Below, piece by piece: positions 19,924-28,098 of a stretch of DNA of 64,000 nucleotides. The stretch's first letter is position 1, and each line of letters begins with the position of its first letter. The stretch comes from Novosphingobium nitrogenifigens DSM 19370 (lineage in GTDB: Bacteria; Pseudomonadota; Alphaproteobacteria; Sphingomonadales; Sphingomonadaceae). A program made the position numbers and the translations under genes. The notes under the pieces are model-generated. The model saw only the letters and a list, made by a program, of their open reading frames with translations, ran no database searches and was not told where the DNA came from. Location of the stretch: NCBI RefSeq assembly GCF_000192575.1, contig NZ_GL876933.1, positions 699,154-763,153 on the forward strand. The letters are read 5' to 3'.

Positions 19924-19937
19924 TAATCGAATGATTA
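19924..19937 (-). promoter_or_regulatory. Candidate TetR-family operator of the acyl-CoA cluster
   Basis: Palindrome TAATC-GAAT-GATTA, 25 bases upstream of the thioesterase start, where the promoter of the minus-strand cluster should lie. Inverted repeats of this size and A+T content in G+C-rich DNA are typical TetR/AcrR sites. No regulator gene is adjacent. Confidence 0.45.
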
Positions 19938-20091
19938 GGAGAATGATCGGCCCGCGAAAAGGGGCTTTCGCACATGCAAAGTGACGGAAATGCCTTGGCT
20001 TTCAGGTTTCCGTTACGGCAACTGCCGTCGCTGGGGTCATATTTTGACGTAAACGTCTGATTGTCCTGAGGACGCCCGCTCGTTTCGAGTC

Positions 20092-20691
20092 CTACTTTGC
20101 CTCGGCGAGCAGGGCCTGCGTGTCAGCGCCGCTCCAGTCGTGGCCGCCGACCATGCGCCAGACTTCGCGACCTTGTGCGTCATAGAGGACGCTCGTGGGC
20201 AGGACGCCGGTGTTGTAGAAAAAGCCGAGATCGTTTTCGGGATCGAGCCAGACCGGCAAGTGCGGCTGGGCCGAGAGCTTGGCTGCGACTTTGTCCGGTT
20301 GTCCGGAATCCTGCGACACCGTCAGCACCGCGAGCCGCCCTTGTTCGCGCACCGCGAGTGCGTCGAGCGTCGGCAATTCGCGGACGCACGGGCCGCACCA
20401 TGTCGCCCAGAGATTGATCAGCACCGGTTTCCCCACGAGCGAGAGCAGGCGCAACTTGGCCCCTTTCGCGTCGTGGACGGTGATGTCGGGCATCTTGCTG
20501 CCCTTGTGGCTGCGGTCGATCTTGCCCTCGCTGCCGTCGTCGGGGGCGGCTGGTCCCTGCGCGGATGGGGATGGGGTCGCCGCGCTCTCCTGTTGCGCAG
20601 GCGCGCGTGGCTCTTTATCGCACCCCGCAAGGGCCAGCAGGCCCACGGTGAATGTCAGGACAAGAGGCAGGCGAAGCGAGATGAGCGGCAA
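20092..20691 (-). CDS. TlpA-family thioredoxin-like lipoprotein
   Basis: A periplasm-facing membrane-anchored thiol:disulfide oxidoreductase, used in cytochrome c maturation, copper-site assembly or general thiol reduction. Seen: a signal peptide ending in a lipobox (VGLLALAGC), a Pro/Ala/Ser-rich linker, and a thioredoxin fold with [17 protein letters not shown] (CGPC) and cis-Pro in [11 protein letters not shown] propose TTG 20691 as start because GGAG lies seven bases before it and the resulting signal peptide ([19 protein letters not shown]) is well formed; the frame is open further upstream but only through the argH coding region. With this start its first 11 bases overlap those of argH on the other strand. 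Length 199 residues. Confidence 0.88.
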   Translation of the reverse strand: MPLISLRLPLVLTFTVGLLALAGCDKEPRAPAQQESAATPSPSAQGPAAPDDGSEGKIDRSHKGSKMPDITVHDAKGAKLRLLSLVGKPVLINLWATWCGPCVRELPTLDALAVREQGRLAVLTVSQDSGQPDKVAAKLSAQPHLPVWLDPENDLGFFYNTGVLPTSVLYDAQGREVWRMVGGHDWSGADTQALLAEAK

Positions 20692-22084
20692 TTCGGGCTC
20701 CAACCAGATGTGGGGCGGGCGCTTTGCCGCCGGTCCGTCTTCGATCATGCGTGAGATAAATGCCTCGATCCCCTTCGACAAGGCACTCTGGCGGCAGGAC
20801 ATCGCCGCGTCCAAGGCCCATGTCGCGATGCTGGAAAAGCAGGGGATCGTCTCGATGGTCGATGCCGCCGCGATTTCGGGCGGCCTGGATCAGGTCGCGG
20901 CCGAATACGAAGCCAACGGGGTGCCGGAAAACTGGGATCTCGAAGACATCCACATGACCACCGAAAGCCGTCTGGCCGAACTGATCGGGACGGCAGCGGG
21001 GCGTCTGCACACCGCGCGCAGCCGCAATGACCAGGTGGCGACCGATTTCCGCCTGTGGGTGCGCGATGCCATGGACGAGGCCGACGCCGGTCTGAAGGCG
21101 CTGCAGGTCGCGCTGGTGACGCGCGCGGGCGAACATGCCGCCTCGATCATGCCGGGCTTCACTCATCTCCAGACCGCGCAGCCGGTGACGCTCGGCCATC
21201 ACCTGATGGCCTATTACGAGATGATCCGTCGCGATCGTTCGCGTCTGGCCGATGCACGGGCGCGGCTCAACGAATGCCCGCTCGGTGCTGCCGCGCTGGC
21301 CGGAACCGGGTTCCCGATCGATCGTTTTGCGACGGCCGCGACGCTGGGCTTCGATCGCCCGACTGCCAACAGCCTTGATTCGGTCTCCGATCGCGACTTC
21401 GCGCTCGATTTCCTGATGACGGCGGCGCAGATCTCGCTGCACCTCTCGCGTCTGGCCGAGGAATTCATCATCTGGGCGAGCCAGCCGTTCGGCTTTGTCG
21501 TCCTGCCCGACAGCCTTTCGACCGGCAGCTCGATCATGCCGCAAAAGAAGAACCCGGATGCGGCCGAGCTCGTGCGTGGCCATGCCGGGCGGATCGTCGG
21601 CAGCCTCACGTCGCTGATGATCACGATGAAGGGGCTTCCGCTCGCCTATTCGAAGGACATGCAGGACGACAAGCCGCCGGTTTTCGAAGCGGCGAGCCTG
21701 CTTGCCCTGTCGGTTGCGGCGATGACCGGCATGGTGGCCGAGGCCCGGTTCCGGACCGAACGCATGCGCGGCGCGGCCGAACTCGGCTATGCCACCGCGA
21801 CCGACCTTGCCGACTGGCTGGTGCGTCAGGCCGACATTCCCTTCCGCCAGGCTCATCACATCACCGGCGCGGCCGTGAAACTCGCCGAAAGCCGGGGTAT
21901 CGCGCTCGACCAGTTGCCGCTCAAGGATCTCCGCGAGATCGACAGCCGCATCGACGAAAGGGTCTATGCAGCGCTCTCCGTTGAAGCCTCGGTCGCGGCG
22001 CGCGCCAGCCATGGCGGAACCGCCCCGGCCGAAGTAGAAAAGCGCGTGGCCGAGGCAAAGGTCGCGCTTGGTCTGGAGTCCTGA
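20681..22084 (+). CDS. argH: Argininosuccinate lyase
   Basis: Last step of arginine synthesis: splits argininosuccinate into arginine and fumarate. The 467-residue protein starts with [14 protein letters not shown], carries [32 protein letters not shown] and the fumarase-superfamily signature [15 protein letters not shown] with the catalytic Ser. Length is normal. It begins at ATG 20681, divergent from and overlapping the tlpA-like gene, and is followed five bases... on by a small lipoprotein gene at 22089 and lysA, so argH, the lipoprotein, lysA and the siroheme gene look like one operon of amino-acid and cofactor genes. Confidence 0.97.
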   Translation: MSGNSGSNQMWGGRFAAGPSSIMREINASIPFDKALWRQDIAASKAHVAMLEKQGIVSMVDAAAISGGLDQVAAEYEANGVPENWDLEDIHMTTESRLAELIGTAAGRLHTARSRNDQVATDFRLWVRDAMDEADAGLKALQVALVTRAGEHAASIMPGFTHLQTAQPVTLGHHLMAYYEMIRRDRSRLADARARLNECPLGAAALAGTGFPIDRFATAATLGFDRPTANSLDSVSDRDFALDFLMTAAQISLHLSRLAEEFIIWASQPFGFVVLPDSLSTGSSIMPQKKNPDAAELVRGHAGRIVGSLTSLMITMKGLPLAYSKDMQDDKPPVFEAASLLALSVAAMTGMVAEARFRTERMRGAAELGYATATDLADWLVRQADIPFRQAHHITGAAVKLAESRGIALDQLPLKDLREIDSRIDERVYAALSVEASVAARASHGGTAPAEVEKRVAEAKVALGLES

Positions 22085-22088
22085 CACG

Positions 22089-22358
22089 ATGTCCCATCTG
22101 ACGACCCGTCCCGCCCTGCGCGCGGTTGCGCTCGTCCTTCTCGGTTCGCTCGTTTTGGCCGGTTGCGGCAATCGCCGCTCGCTCAAACCTGAACCGGGCA
22201 AGGATCTGCCGATCGCGCCCTATGGACGTGGGGACCGGCCGTCGGCGGACAATCTGCTTCACGCCCCGGTCGAAGCGAAACCGGAACGCAGCATCGACGT
22301 CCGTACCCGTTCGGAAGAACGGGCCGACGATCCGTTCGACCTGCCGCCCGAAAACTGA
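22089..22358 (+). CDS. Small lipoprotein, LptM-like
   Basis: An 89-residue lipoprotein with a signal peptide and lipobox VLAGC at residues about 18-22, then GNRRSLKPEPGKDLPIAPYG and a charged, probably disordered tail. Its size, the GCGNRRSLKPEPGK stretch and its position just upstream of lysA resemble LptM (YifL), an E. coli lipoprotein that helps oxidative folding of the LPS export protein LptD; in E. coli it is also near lysA/dapF-type genes. The similarity is short, so the assignment is tentative. ATG 22089 is four bases past the argH stop, and lysA follows after 24 bases. Confidence 0.75.
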   Translation: MSHLTTRPALRAVALVLLGSLVLAGCGNRRSLKPEPGKDLPIAPYGRGDRPSADNLLHAPVEAKPERSIDVRTRSEERADDPFDLPPEN

Positions 22359-22382
22359 TCTTGCGCTGAAAGCTTTTATCCC

Positions 22383-23642
22383 ATGGACCATTTCGAATAC
22401 CGCAACGGCGTCCTTCACGCCGAAGACGTGCCGCTGCCGCGCATTGCCGACGCTGTCGGAACGCCGGTCTATGTCTATTCGCGCGCGACGCTGACCCGCC
22501 ATGCACGGGTGTTCCGCGATGCGCTCTCGATCCTGCCCGCGACGAAGATCGCGTTTGCGGTCAAGTCGAACCCCAATCTTGCCGTGCTCAAGGTGCTGGC
22601 CGCGGAAGGCTATGGCGCCGACGTGGTTTCGGGCGGCGAGATGGAACGCGCGCTGGCAGCCGGGATGCCGGCCGAGGGAATCGTGTTCTCGGGCGTCGGC
22701 AAGACCGAGGCGGAAATGATCCGCGCGCTTGAGGCCGGGATCGGGCAATTCAATCTCGAAAGCGCGGAGGAAGGGCTCGAGCTTGCCGAACTGGCGCAGC
22801 GCCTCGGCAAGACAGCGACGTGCGCCCTGCGCGTCAATCCCGACGTGGACGCCGGAACCCACGGCAAGATCTCGACCGGGAAGGCCGAGAACAAGTTCGG
22901 GGTTCCCTTCGACCGTGCCGCGGACATTTTTGCCCGCCTGTCGGCCGAACCCGGCCTTGCCATGCGTGGCCTTGCGCTCCACATCGGCAGCCAGCTTTCG
23001 AGCCTTGCTCCGCTCGAAGCCGCGTTCACCAAGATCGGTGGGCTCATGCGCGAAATCCGCGCGGCCGGACATGCGATTACCCACATGGACCTGGGCGGCG
23101 GCGTCGGCGTGCCTTACAAGGCGGGCGATGTCTTCCCCCAGCCGGAAGAGTATGCCGCGATGATCGCGCGGGTCACGGCCGACTGGGGCGTGACGCTGAT
23201 GTTCGAACCGGGCCGCGTCATCACCGGCAACACCGGGGTTCTCGTCACCCGCGTCGTGCGCGTGAAGGAAGGCGTCGGTCATCCCTGGGTCGTGGTCGAT
23301 GCGGCGATGAACGATCTTGCCCGCCCCGCGCTCTATGACGCGTGGCACGACTTTGCCGCCGTCACGCCGAACGGGCAGACGATCACGGCCAATATCGTCG
23401 GTCCGATCTGCGAATCGAGCGATACGTTCGCCATGGCGCGCGACATCGACGAAGTCGCGCGGGGCGATCTTGCCGTGTTCCGCACTGCCGGGGCCTATGG
23501 CGCGACGATGGCCAATACCTATAACTCGCGCCCGATGGTGCCCGAAGTCATGGTCGACGGCGAGCGTTGGGCCGTGGTTGCCGATCGCATCGTTCCCGCA
23601 ACGATCCTGTCGGCCGAACGGGTGCCGGACTTCCTCGTGTGA
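22383..23642 (+). CDS. lysA: Diaminopimelate decarboxylase
   Basis: PLP enzyme that decarboxylates meso-diaminopimelate to lysine. The 419-residue protein has the PLP Lys in KIAFAVKSNPNLAVL, the HIGSQL motif, the glycine-rich phosphate loop DLGGGVGVPY, EPGRVITGNTG and the second-domain residues GPICESSDTFA and GAYGATMANTYNSRP. All are standard for group III fold decarboxylases of the LysA type. The ATG at 23383-type position is unambiguous (22383). The last codon and stop overlap the GTG start of the next gene (GTGA), so the siroheme gene is translationally coupled. Confidence 0.97.
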   Translation: MDHFEYRNGVLHAEDVPLPRIADAVGTPVYVYSRATLTRHARVFRDALSILPATKIAFAVKSNPNLAVLKVLAAEGYGADVVSGGEMERALAAGMPAEGIVFSGVGKTEAEMIRALEAGIGQFNLESAEEGLELAELAQRLGKTATCALRVNPDVDAGTHGKISTGKAENKFGVPFDRAADIFARLSAEPGLAMRGLALHIGSQLSSLAPLEAAFTKIGGLMREIRAAGHAITHMDLGGGVGVPYKAGDVFPQPEEYAAMIARVTADWGVTLMFEPGRVITGNTGVLVTRVVRVKEGVGHPWVVVDAAMNDLARPALYDAWHDFAAVTPNGQTITANIVGPICESSDTFAMARDIDEVARGDLAVFRTAGAYGATMANTYNSRPMVPEVMVDGERWAVVADRIVPATILSAERVPDFLV

Positions 23643-24421
23643 GCCTGCCCGCGCTGCCGCTGTTCCATCGCCTGCACGGCCGACCGGTCGTGGTTCTGGG
23701 CGTGGGCGAAGCGGCAGCGGCCAAACGGCGGCTGGTCGAAAGGGCCGGGGGGCTGGTGGTCGATGACCTTGGCGAAGGGATCGACACCGGCGCCCGGCTG
23801 GCTTTCATCGCCCACGACGACGAAACCGCCTTGCAGGCCGATGCCTTGCGCGCGCGCTGTGCGGGGCTCCTGGTCAATGTGGTGGACCGGCCCGAACTTT
23901 GCGATTTCACCACGCCCTCGCTGATCGACCGGGCGCCGGTCATTGTCGCGATCGGGACGGCAGGGGCCAGTGCGGGATTGGCGAAAGCTCTGCGCCTGCG
24001 GCTCGAACGCCTGCTGCCTCAGGGGATCGGGGGACTGGCGCTCGCCCTTTCCGCCGCGCGCGAGGCGGTGCGGGCGCGTTTTCCCGGCGCAGCGGACCGT
24101 CGCCGCGCGCTCGATCATGCGCTGGAAGCCGGAGGCGCGCTCGATCCCTTCATCGCCCATGGTCCCGATGCGGTTGCCGACTGGCTGGCCGGGGCCGTGC
24201 ATGGGGCTTCGGGGCGCTATCGTGTCGTGCTGAACAGCCTCGACCCCGACGACCTTACCTTGCGGCAGGCCCGTCTGCTGGGGCAAGCGGACGCGATCAT
24301 TGCCGACCGGTCCGTGCCGCCCGCGATCCTTGCCCGGGCGCGTGCCGACGCGATGCGGCTCGCGCCCGGCGATCCCGAACCGGCGGACGGGATCGTCGTC
24401 GAATTGCAGCTTAGAGCTTAG
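23639..24421 (+). CDS. Precorrin-2 dehydrogenase/ferrochelatase (CysG N-terminal type) with SUMT remnant
   Basis: Oxidises precorrin-2 to sirohydrochlorin with NAD+ and inserts iron to make siroheme, the cofactor of sulfite and nitrite reductases. Residues 1-180 match the CysG/Met8p module: NAD loop VVVLGVGEAAAAKRR, catalytic Asp83 in LVNVVDRPE, FTTPSLIDRAPVIVAI and Ser111, then the helical dimerisation part. Residues about 204-245 (DPDDLTLRQARLLGQADAII, DRSVPPAILARARADA) resemble the start of a uroporphyrinogen-III methyltransferase domain, but the SAM loop GAGPGDP is replaced by LNSLDPDD and the rest is missing, so this part is probably dead. GTG 23639 overlaps lysA by four bases; the 3' end overlaps the convergent thioesterase by 11 bases. 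Confidence 0.85.
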   Translation: MSLPALPLFHRLHGRPVVVLGVGEAAAAKRRLVERAGGLVVDDLGEGIDTGARLAFIAHDDETALQADALRARCAGLLVNVVDRPELCDFTTPSLIDRAPVIVAIGTAGASAGLAKALRLRLERLLPQGIGGLALALSAAREAVRARFPGAADRRRALDHALEAGGALDPFIAHGPDAVADWLAGAVHGASGRYRVVLNSLDPDDLTLRQARLLGQADAIIADRSVPPAILARARADAMRLAPGDPEPADGIVVELQLRA

Positions 24422-24821
24422 GCGTCTCTTTGGGCGAAAGCTGAAAATTCATCCAGCATGCCGCCAGCGGGCGCGATGCGTCGCCTTGCCACGCTTCGAT
24501 CCGCACATTGGCGATCCGCCGCCCCGAGCGTACCACCGTGCCTTTGGCGAAGGTGCGCTGTTCGATCCCGCCGCGCAGGAATTCGATGTTGATGTTGACC
24601 GGCTTGATCCGCACGTCGAGCCCCTGCCGGTCGAGTTCGGCATGGAGCGCGGCAAAGCCCGCCATTTCGAGAAGACCACCGATGGCCCCGCCATGGAGAT
24701 AGCCGGGACGCCCGGTGACGCGGTCGGCAAAATCCATGGCAATGATCGGGATGCCGTCTTCGTGCCCGTCGATTTCCATGCCCATCGCCTGCGCATAGGG
24801 GGGAAGGTCGATATAGGTCAT
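24411..24821 (-). CDS. PaaI-family hot-dog thioesterase
   Basis: A 136-residue single hot-dog protein. The characteristic stretch is RPGYLHGGAIGGLLEMAGFAAL (HGG active-site motif, residues about 43-45), followed by a long strand VNINIEFLRGG and GRRIANVRIEAW. Family members hydrolyse acyl- or aryl-CoA thioesters and free CoA; the substrate is unknown. ATG 24821 overlaps the stop of the preceding thioesterase (ATGA), so the two probably form a pair, perhaps a heteromer. The 3' end overlaps the siroheme gene on the other strand by 11 bases. Confidence 0.9.
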   Translation of the reverse strand: MTYIDLPPYAQAMGMEIDGHEDGIPIIAMDFADRVTGRPGYLHGGAIGGLLEMAGFAALHAELDRQGLDVRIKPVNINIEFLRGGIEQRTFAKGTVVRSGRRIANVRIEAWQGDASRPLAACWMNFQLSPKETPKL

Positions 24822-25303
24822 GCCTTGGCCCATTCCTGCGGTTCGACAAGGATGAAGACGCCCGCCGCGTGGGCAACCGGATCGTCGGGATCGCCGTCGT
24901 GGGCAATGCCCCGGACGAAGGCCATCGACCGCCGCAACTGATAGCATTCGGCCCGGGCGATGATCGGCCGGTGCGGGACGGCGGCGCGGGTATAGTCGAT
25001 GCGCAAGTCGAGTGTCACTTGTGGCAGGAACTGCTTGTGGGTGGCCCAGACCGACATCGAGGTGGCATTGTCGAGCAGGCTGATGATCGGCCCGGACGCG
25101 ATGACCCCGGTTTCGGGATCGCCGACCAGATCCTCGCGCCAGTCGAATTCCAGCTCGACCCATTTGTCGCCGTGATCGCGATAGCGCATCCCGACGAAAC
25201 CGCTGTGTCCGGGCGGGATCGCGCCGTGTTTCCAGCGCTTGGGGTCGAACCCGCTGGCGCGAAGGAATTGTTCGAAGGCGCTCGTCTCATCCGGTCGGCT
25301 CAT
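24818..25303 (-). CDS. PaaI-family hot-dog thioesterase
   Basis: A second hot-dog protein, 161 residues, related to its neighbour. The HGG motif is replaced by ASGPIISLLDNATSMSVWAT, in which GPIISLLDNA occupies the active-site helix, and the central strand is QVTLDLRIDYTRAA. Because the usual His is not seen, activity is less certain than for the partner. ATG 25303 follows CAGGAC by seven bases; an upstream extension to 25402 overlaps ruvX and is unlikely. The two genes follow ruvX with a 40-bp gap. Confidence 0.87.
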   Translation of the reverse strand: MSRPDETSAFEQFLRASGFDPKRWKHGAIPPGHSGFVGMRYRDHGDKWVELEFDWREDLVGDPETGVIASGPIISLLDNATSMSVWATHKQFLPQVTLDLRIDYTRAAVPHRPIIARAECYQLRRSMAFVRGIAHDGDPDDPVAHAAGVFILVEPQEWAKA

Positions 25304-25343
25304 CGTCGCGTCCTGCCTGATACGGTTTCGTTTTGCAACCAAC

Positions 25344-25811
25344 TCAGAATGCGGCGCCCGCCAGGGCATCGATCGCGCCCTGAAGGATGAGAGCCGCCGC
25401 ATGGGCGTCGATCCGCTCGGCCCGCTTGGCCCGGCTCATGTCCTGCGCGATCATCGCCCGCTCGGCCGCCTGTGTGGTCCAGCGTTCGTCCCAGAGCAGG
25501 GTGGGCAGGGCAAGGTCGGCAAGATTGCGGGCCATGGCACGGGCGGCCTGGCTGCGCGGGCTTTCGCTGCCGTCCATGTTGAGCGGAAGGCCGATGACGA
25601 TGCCCCGGACCGAACGCTGGGCAATGATCCCGACGATTTCGGCCTTGTCCTGCGCGAACTTGCGCCGGTTGAGCGTGTGCGAGGGTGAGGCAAAGCGCCA
25701 GCCCGCGTCGCACAGGGCAATGCCGATGGTCTTGGTGCCGGGATCAAGGCCCATGAGGACGCCGCCTTCGGAAAGGGCGGCGCGGAATTCGCCGATTGCA
25801 GTGGTGATCAT
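25344..25811 (-). CDS. ruvX: RuvX/YqgF, putative pre-16S rRNA nuclease
   Basis: A small RNase H-fold nuclease (155 residues) thought to trim the 5' end of pre-16S rRNA. The first Asp motif is LMGLDPGTKTIGIALCD, then RGIVIGLPLNMDGSESPRS, LLWDERWTTQAAE and the C-terminal IDAHAAALILQGAID with the last acidic residue. These four blocks define the family. ATG 25811 overlaps the stop of the DUF3089 gene by four bases, so it is translationally coupled to the operon coming from pyrE. Confidence 0.95.
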   Translation of the reverse strand: MITTAIGEFRAALSEGGVLMGLDPGTKTIGIALCDAGWRFASPSHTLNRRKFAQDKAEIVGIIAQRSVRGIVIGLPLNMDGSESPRSQAARAMARNLADLALPTLLWDERWTTQAAERAMIAQDMSRAKRAERIDAHAAALILQGAIDALAGAAF

Positions 25812-26938
25812 GTCGTGTGTCCCCGGCTGTGCGCGTCGACCCAGGCCATGGTTCGGCGTTGGACGTCATCGCGCAGGTTGCGCCAGAAAATGGCGTAGTC
25901 ATAGGCGGTGTAATTGTTCCCCGGCAGCACCAGTTCGCCGATCCGGGGCGCATGGCTCACGAGCAGGATGCCCGATGCCGGGTCGCAGTGCGCGCCGGTC
26001 GCGGGCAGGATCAGTCCGGCGCGGTGATATTCGTCGGCCAGAGCAAGGCTGCCGCGATTGGCGCTGTCGGGCGCGTCGGGCGCCGCGCCTCCGGTCAAGG
26101 GATTGACGCAGAGGATCGGTTCGCCGTGGGGATGGGTTCCGTCGAGTGCGGGGTAATGGGCGAAGAGGTCGTGTATCATTGTGGGATCGGCCGGCTGGGC
26201 AAATGTGATCCAGCTCATCACGCAGTCGACCTGATCGGGCGCGCGACAGGGATGCAGGCCTGCAACTGCAAGGTCGTGTCCGGGATAGACCGGCCATCCC
26301 GCCAGATAGACCGCGACGATCCGCGATGCGAGTGGGCCGTCATGGGCGATGTCACGCATGAGGTGGAGCAGGATCAGCGAACCCTGATCGTGCCCGGCAA
26401 GGACGATCGGCGCATCTGCCGGAACGGTCCGCAGGAACTGTGCAAAGGCAAGCCGGACGTCGCCTTCGGCCACGGCTTCGGCGCGCTCTGATGCGGGATC
26501 GTCGATGAAGAAGCTGCCCAGCGTCGCCTGCCGGTAATGGGGAGCAAAGACGCCGCTTTCCCCGTTGAAGGCGCTGGCCATCGCCTGAACCGAATGGGCG
26601 GCGCGGATCTGCGAATCGGCGTGGGTGAGAGGCGCGTTCCAGTGGTTGCGGCCAAAGAACGAGGTCGCATGGACGAAGAAGACATAGGCCGGTCCTGCTC
26701 GCTCCGGGACCATGCCGGCGGGCAGATAGTCGGCGGGGTTCCCGGGCATGTCGGGACGGGCGATCCACAGGGCCGGGTTGTCATAGGCGCGGGGCGGCAG
26801 CGGAGCTTGCGGTGCAAAGGCGACGCGCGGCGCCATGCGAAAGCTCTCGATGGCAAATCCGGCCGTGTGGAGGAACGCGATCGCCGCCAGAACCATCACC
26901 ACGAGCAGCCCGGCAAAGGCGAGCAGCGGGCGTTTCAC
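25808..26938 (-). CDS. DUF3089 alpha/beta-hydrolase-like protein with Asp at nucleophile position
   Basis: A 376-residue protein with one N-terminal hydrophobic segment (residues about 5-27), probably an uncleaved signal anchor, and the DUF3089 domain outside the membrane. Recognised by YVFFVHATSFFGRNHWNAP, QATLGSFFIDDP, the strand-turn-helix VLAGHDQGSLILLHL and the C-terminal NNYTAYDYAIFWRNLRDD. The nucleophile elbow is GHDQG with Asp184; most members as I recall have GHSQG. Ser-to-Asp would change chemistry toward that of haloalkane dehalogenases or epoxide hydrolases, or abolish it. Start GTG 26938 lies two bases after the exporter stop and has GAGGGA upstream. Biological role unknown. Confidence 0.85.
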   Translation of the reverse strand: MKRPLLAFAGLLVVMVLAAIAFLHTAGFAIESFRMAPRVAFAPQAPLPPRAYDNPALWIARPDMPGNPADYLPAGMVPERAGPAYVFFVHATSFFGRNHWNAPLTHADSQIRAAHSVQAMASAFNGESGVFAPHYRQATLGSFFIDDPASERAEAVAEGDVRLAFAQFLRTVPADAPIVLAGHDQGSLILLHLMRDIAHDGPLASRIVAVYLAGWPVYPGHDLAVAGLHPCRAPDQVDCVMSWITFAQPADPTMIHDLFAHYPALDGTHPHGEPILCVNPLTGGAAPDAPDSANRGSLALADEYHRAGLILPATGAHCDPASGILLVSHAPRIGELVLPGNNYTAYDYAIFWRNLRDDVQRRTMAWVDAHSRGHTT

Positions 26939-26940
26939 GA

Positions 26941-28089
26941 TTATCCCTCGCGCTCCCGGGCAAGGTCGTCTTCCCGAATGGTGTGGTTGCGGGCGGCTTG
27001 CCGCTCCAGCGCGATCTTGAGCATGGCGACCAGCGGATCGGCAAGGATCAGGCCGAGCAGCCCGAACAGGACCCCGAAAATGAGCTGCGCGCCCAGGACC
27101 AGCGCGGGGGCAAGGTCGGCGGTCTTCTTGGCGACCATCGGCACGACGATATTCCCGTCTACCGTCTGCACGATCAGATAGACCGCCACGCAATAAAGGC
27201 CGGTATGGGTGCCTTCGGAAAACCCGACGAGGATCATCAGCGCCCCGGAAATCGGCGCGCCGATATTGGGCAGGAACGCGAGCAGTCCCGTAAGCAGCCC
27301 GAGCAGAGCGGCCATGGGTACGTTCCACAGCCACAGCAGCAGCCATGTCGCGATGCCTTCGGATGTCATCCCGATCAGCCGCCCGAACAGCAGGCGGCGC
27401 AGCGCGCGGCCCATGAGGTGCGCGGTATCGTGCCAGCGGTCCCGGCTTTCGGCAGGCATGAGCCAGGCAAGCCCCCGACGGTAAAGGTCGGGTTCGAGCA
27501 CGAAATAGATGCCCAGGATCATGATCAGGAACGCGGTGGTAAACCCGCCGAACAGGCCGCCGAGCGCCTGGGTGACGGGGCCGACCCCGCCCGCGATCTG
27601 TTCGGCGATGCGCGAGGCGTCGAGTTTTTCGACGAAGAGCCCGTGCGCATGGGCAATGTCGCCCAGCTTTTGCGCCTGCGTCGCGATCAGGCGGGGCATG
27701 GCGGCCGCCTGTGCCGCCAATTGGCTGCCCGCAAAGACTGCCAGCCATACGAGGAACGCGACCGCGCCGAGGAGAACGATGGCGATGCGCAGGATGCGCG
27801 GCACCGGCAGCACGCGCCGGAGCAGGCGTTGCCCGCCGTCGATCATCGCGCCGAACACGATCCCGCCAAAAATGACCAGCAAGGGCTGGGCAAGATAGAT
27901 GGCAAGGCCGGTCAGCGTGGCAACGCCGATCCAGACGACAGCCCGCTTGATCTCGGTGCGGATCGCGCCGTCGTTGATATCGGTGGGGCCCGTCGTGGAA
28001 GCGTGTGAGCCGGGCAGGGGATTTTGCGGACCGGTCACAGGCATGCCGTCGCTGCCCGGTTCATTCGCCATGTGGCCCCCGCCCGCCAT
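26941..28089 (-). CDS. AI-2E family (PerM-like) membrane transporter
   Basis: A 382-residue polytopic inner-membrane protein of the AI-2 exporter/PerM family. It has about eight hydrophobic segments and the family's central and C-terminal patterns GIYFVLEPDLYRRGLAWLMP, FLPNIGAPISGALMILVG and the P-loop-like turn TVDGNIVVPMV followed by PALVLGAQLIFGVLFGLLGLILADPLVAMLK. Substrates are mostly unknown; members export signalling molecules or act as Na+/H+ antiporters. Starts at 28089 (GGAAACCG upstream) or 28071 are both plausible; the first 35 residues are poorly conserved and look disordered. It lies nine bases after lepB. Confidence 0.9.
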   Translation of the reverse strand: MAGGGHMANEPGSDGMPVTGPQNPLPGSHASTTGPTDINDGAIRTEIKRAVVWIGVATLTGLAIYLAQPLLVIFGGIVFGAMIDGGQRLLRRVLPVPRILRIAIVLLGAVAFLVWLAVFAGSQLAAQAAAMPRLIATQAQKLGDIAHAHGLFVEKLDASRIAEQIAGGVGPVTQALGGLFGGFTTAFLIMILGIYFVLEPDLYRRGLAWLMPAESRDRWHDTAHLMGRALRRLLFGRLIGMTSEGIATWLLLWLWNVPMAALLGLLTGLLAFLPNIGAPISGALMILVGFSEGTHTGLYCVAVYLIVQTVDGNIVVPMVAKKTADLAPALVLGAQLIFGVLFGLLGLILADPLVAMLKIALERQAARNHTIREDDLAREREG

Positions 28090-28098
28090 CGGTTTCCG

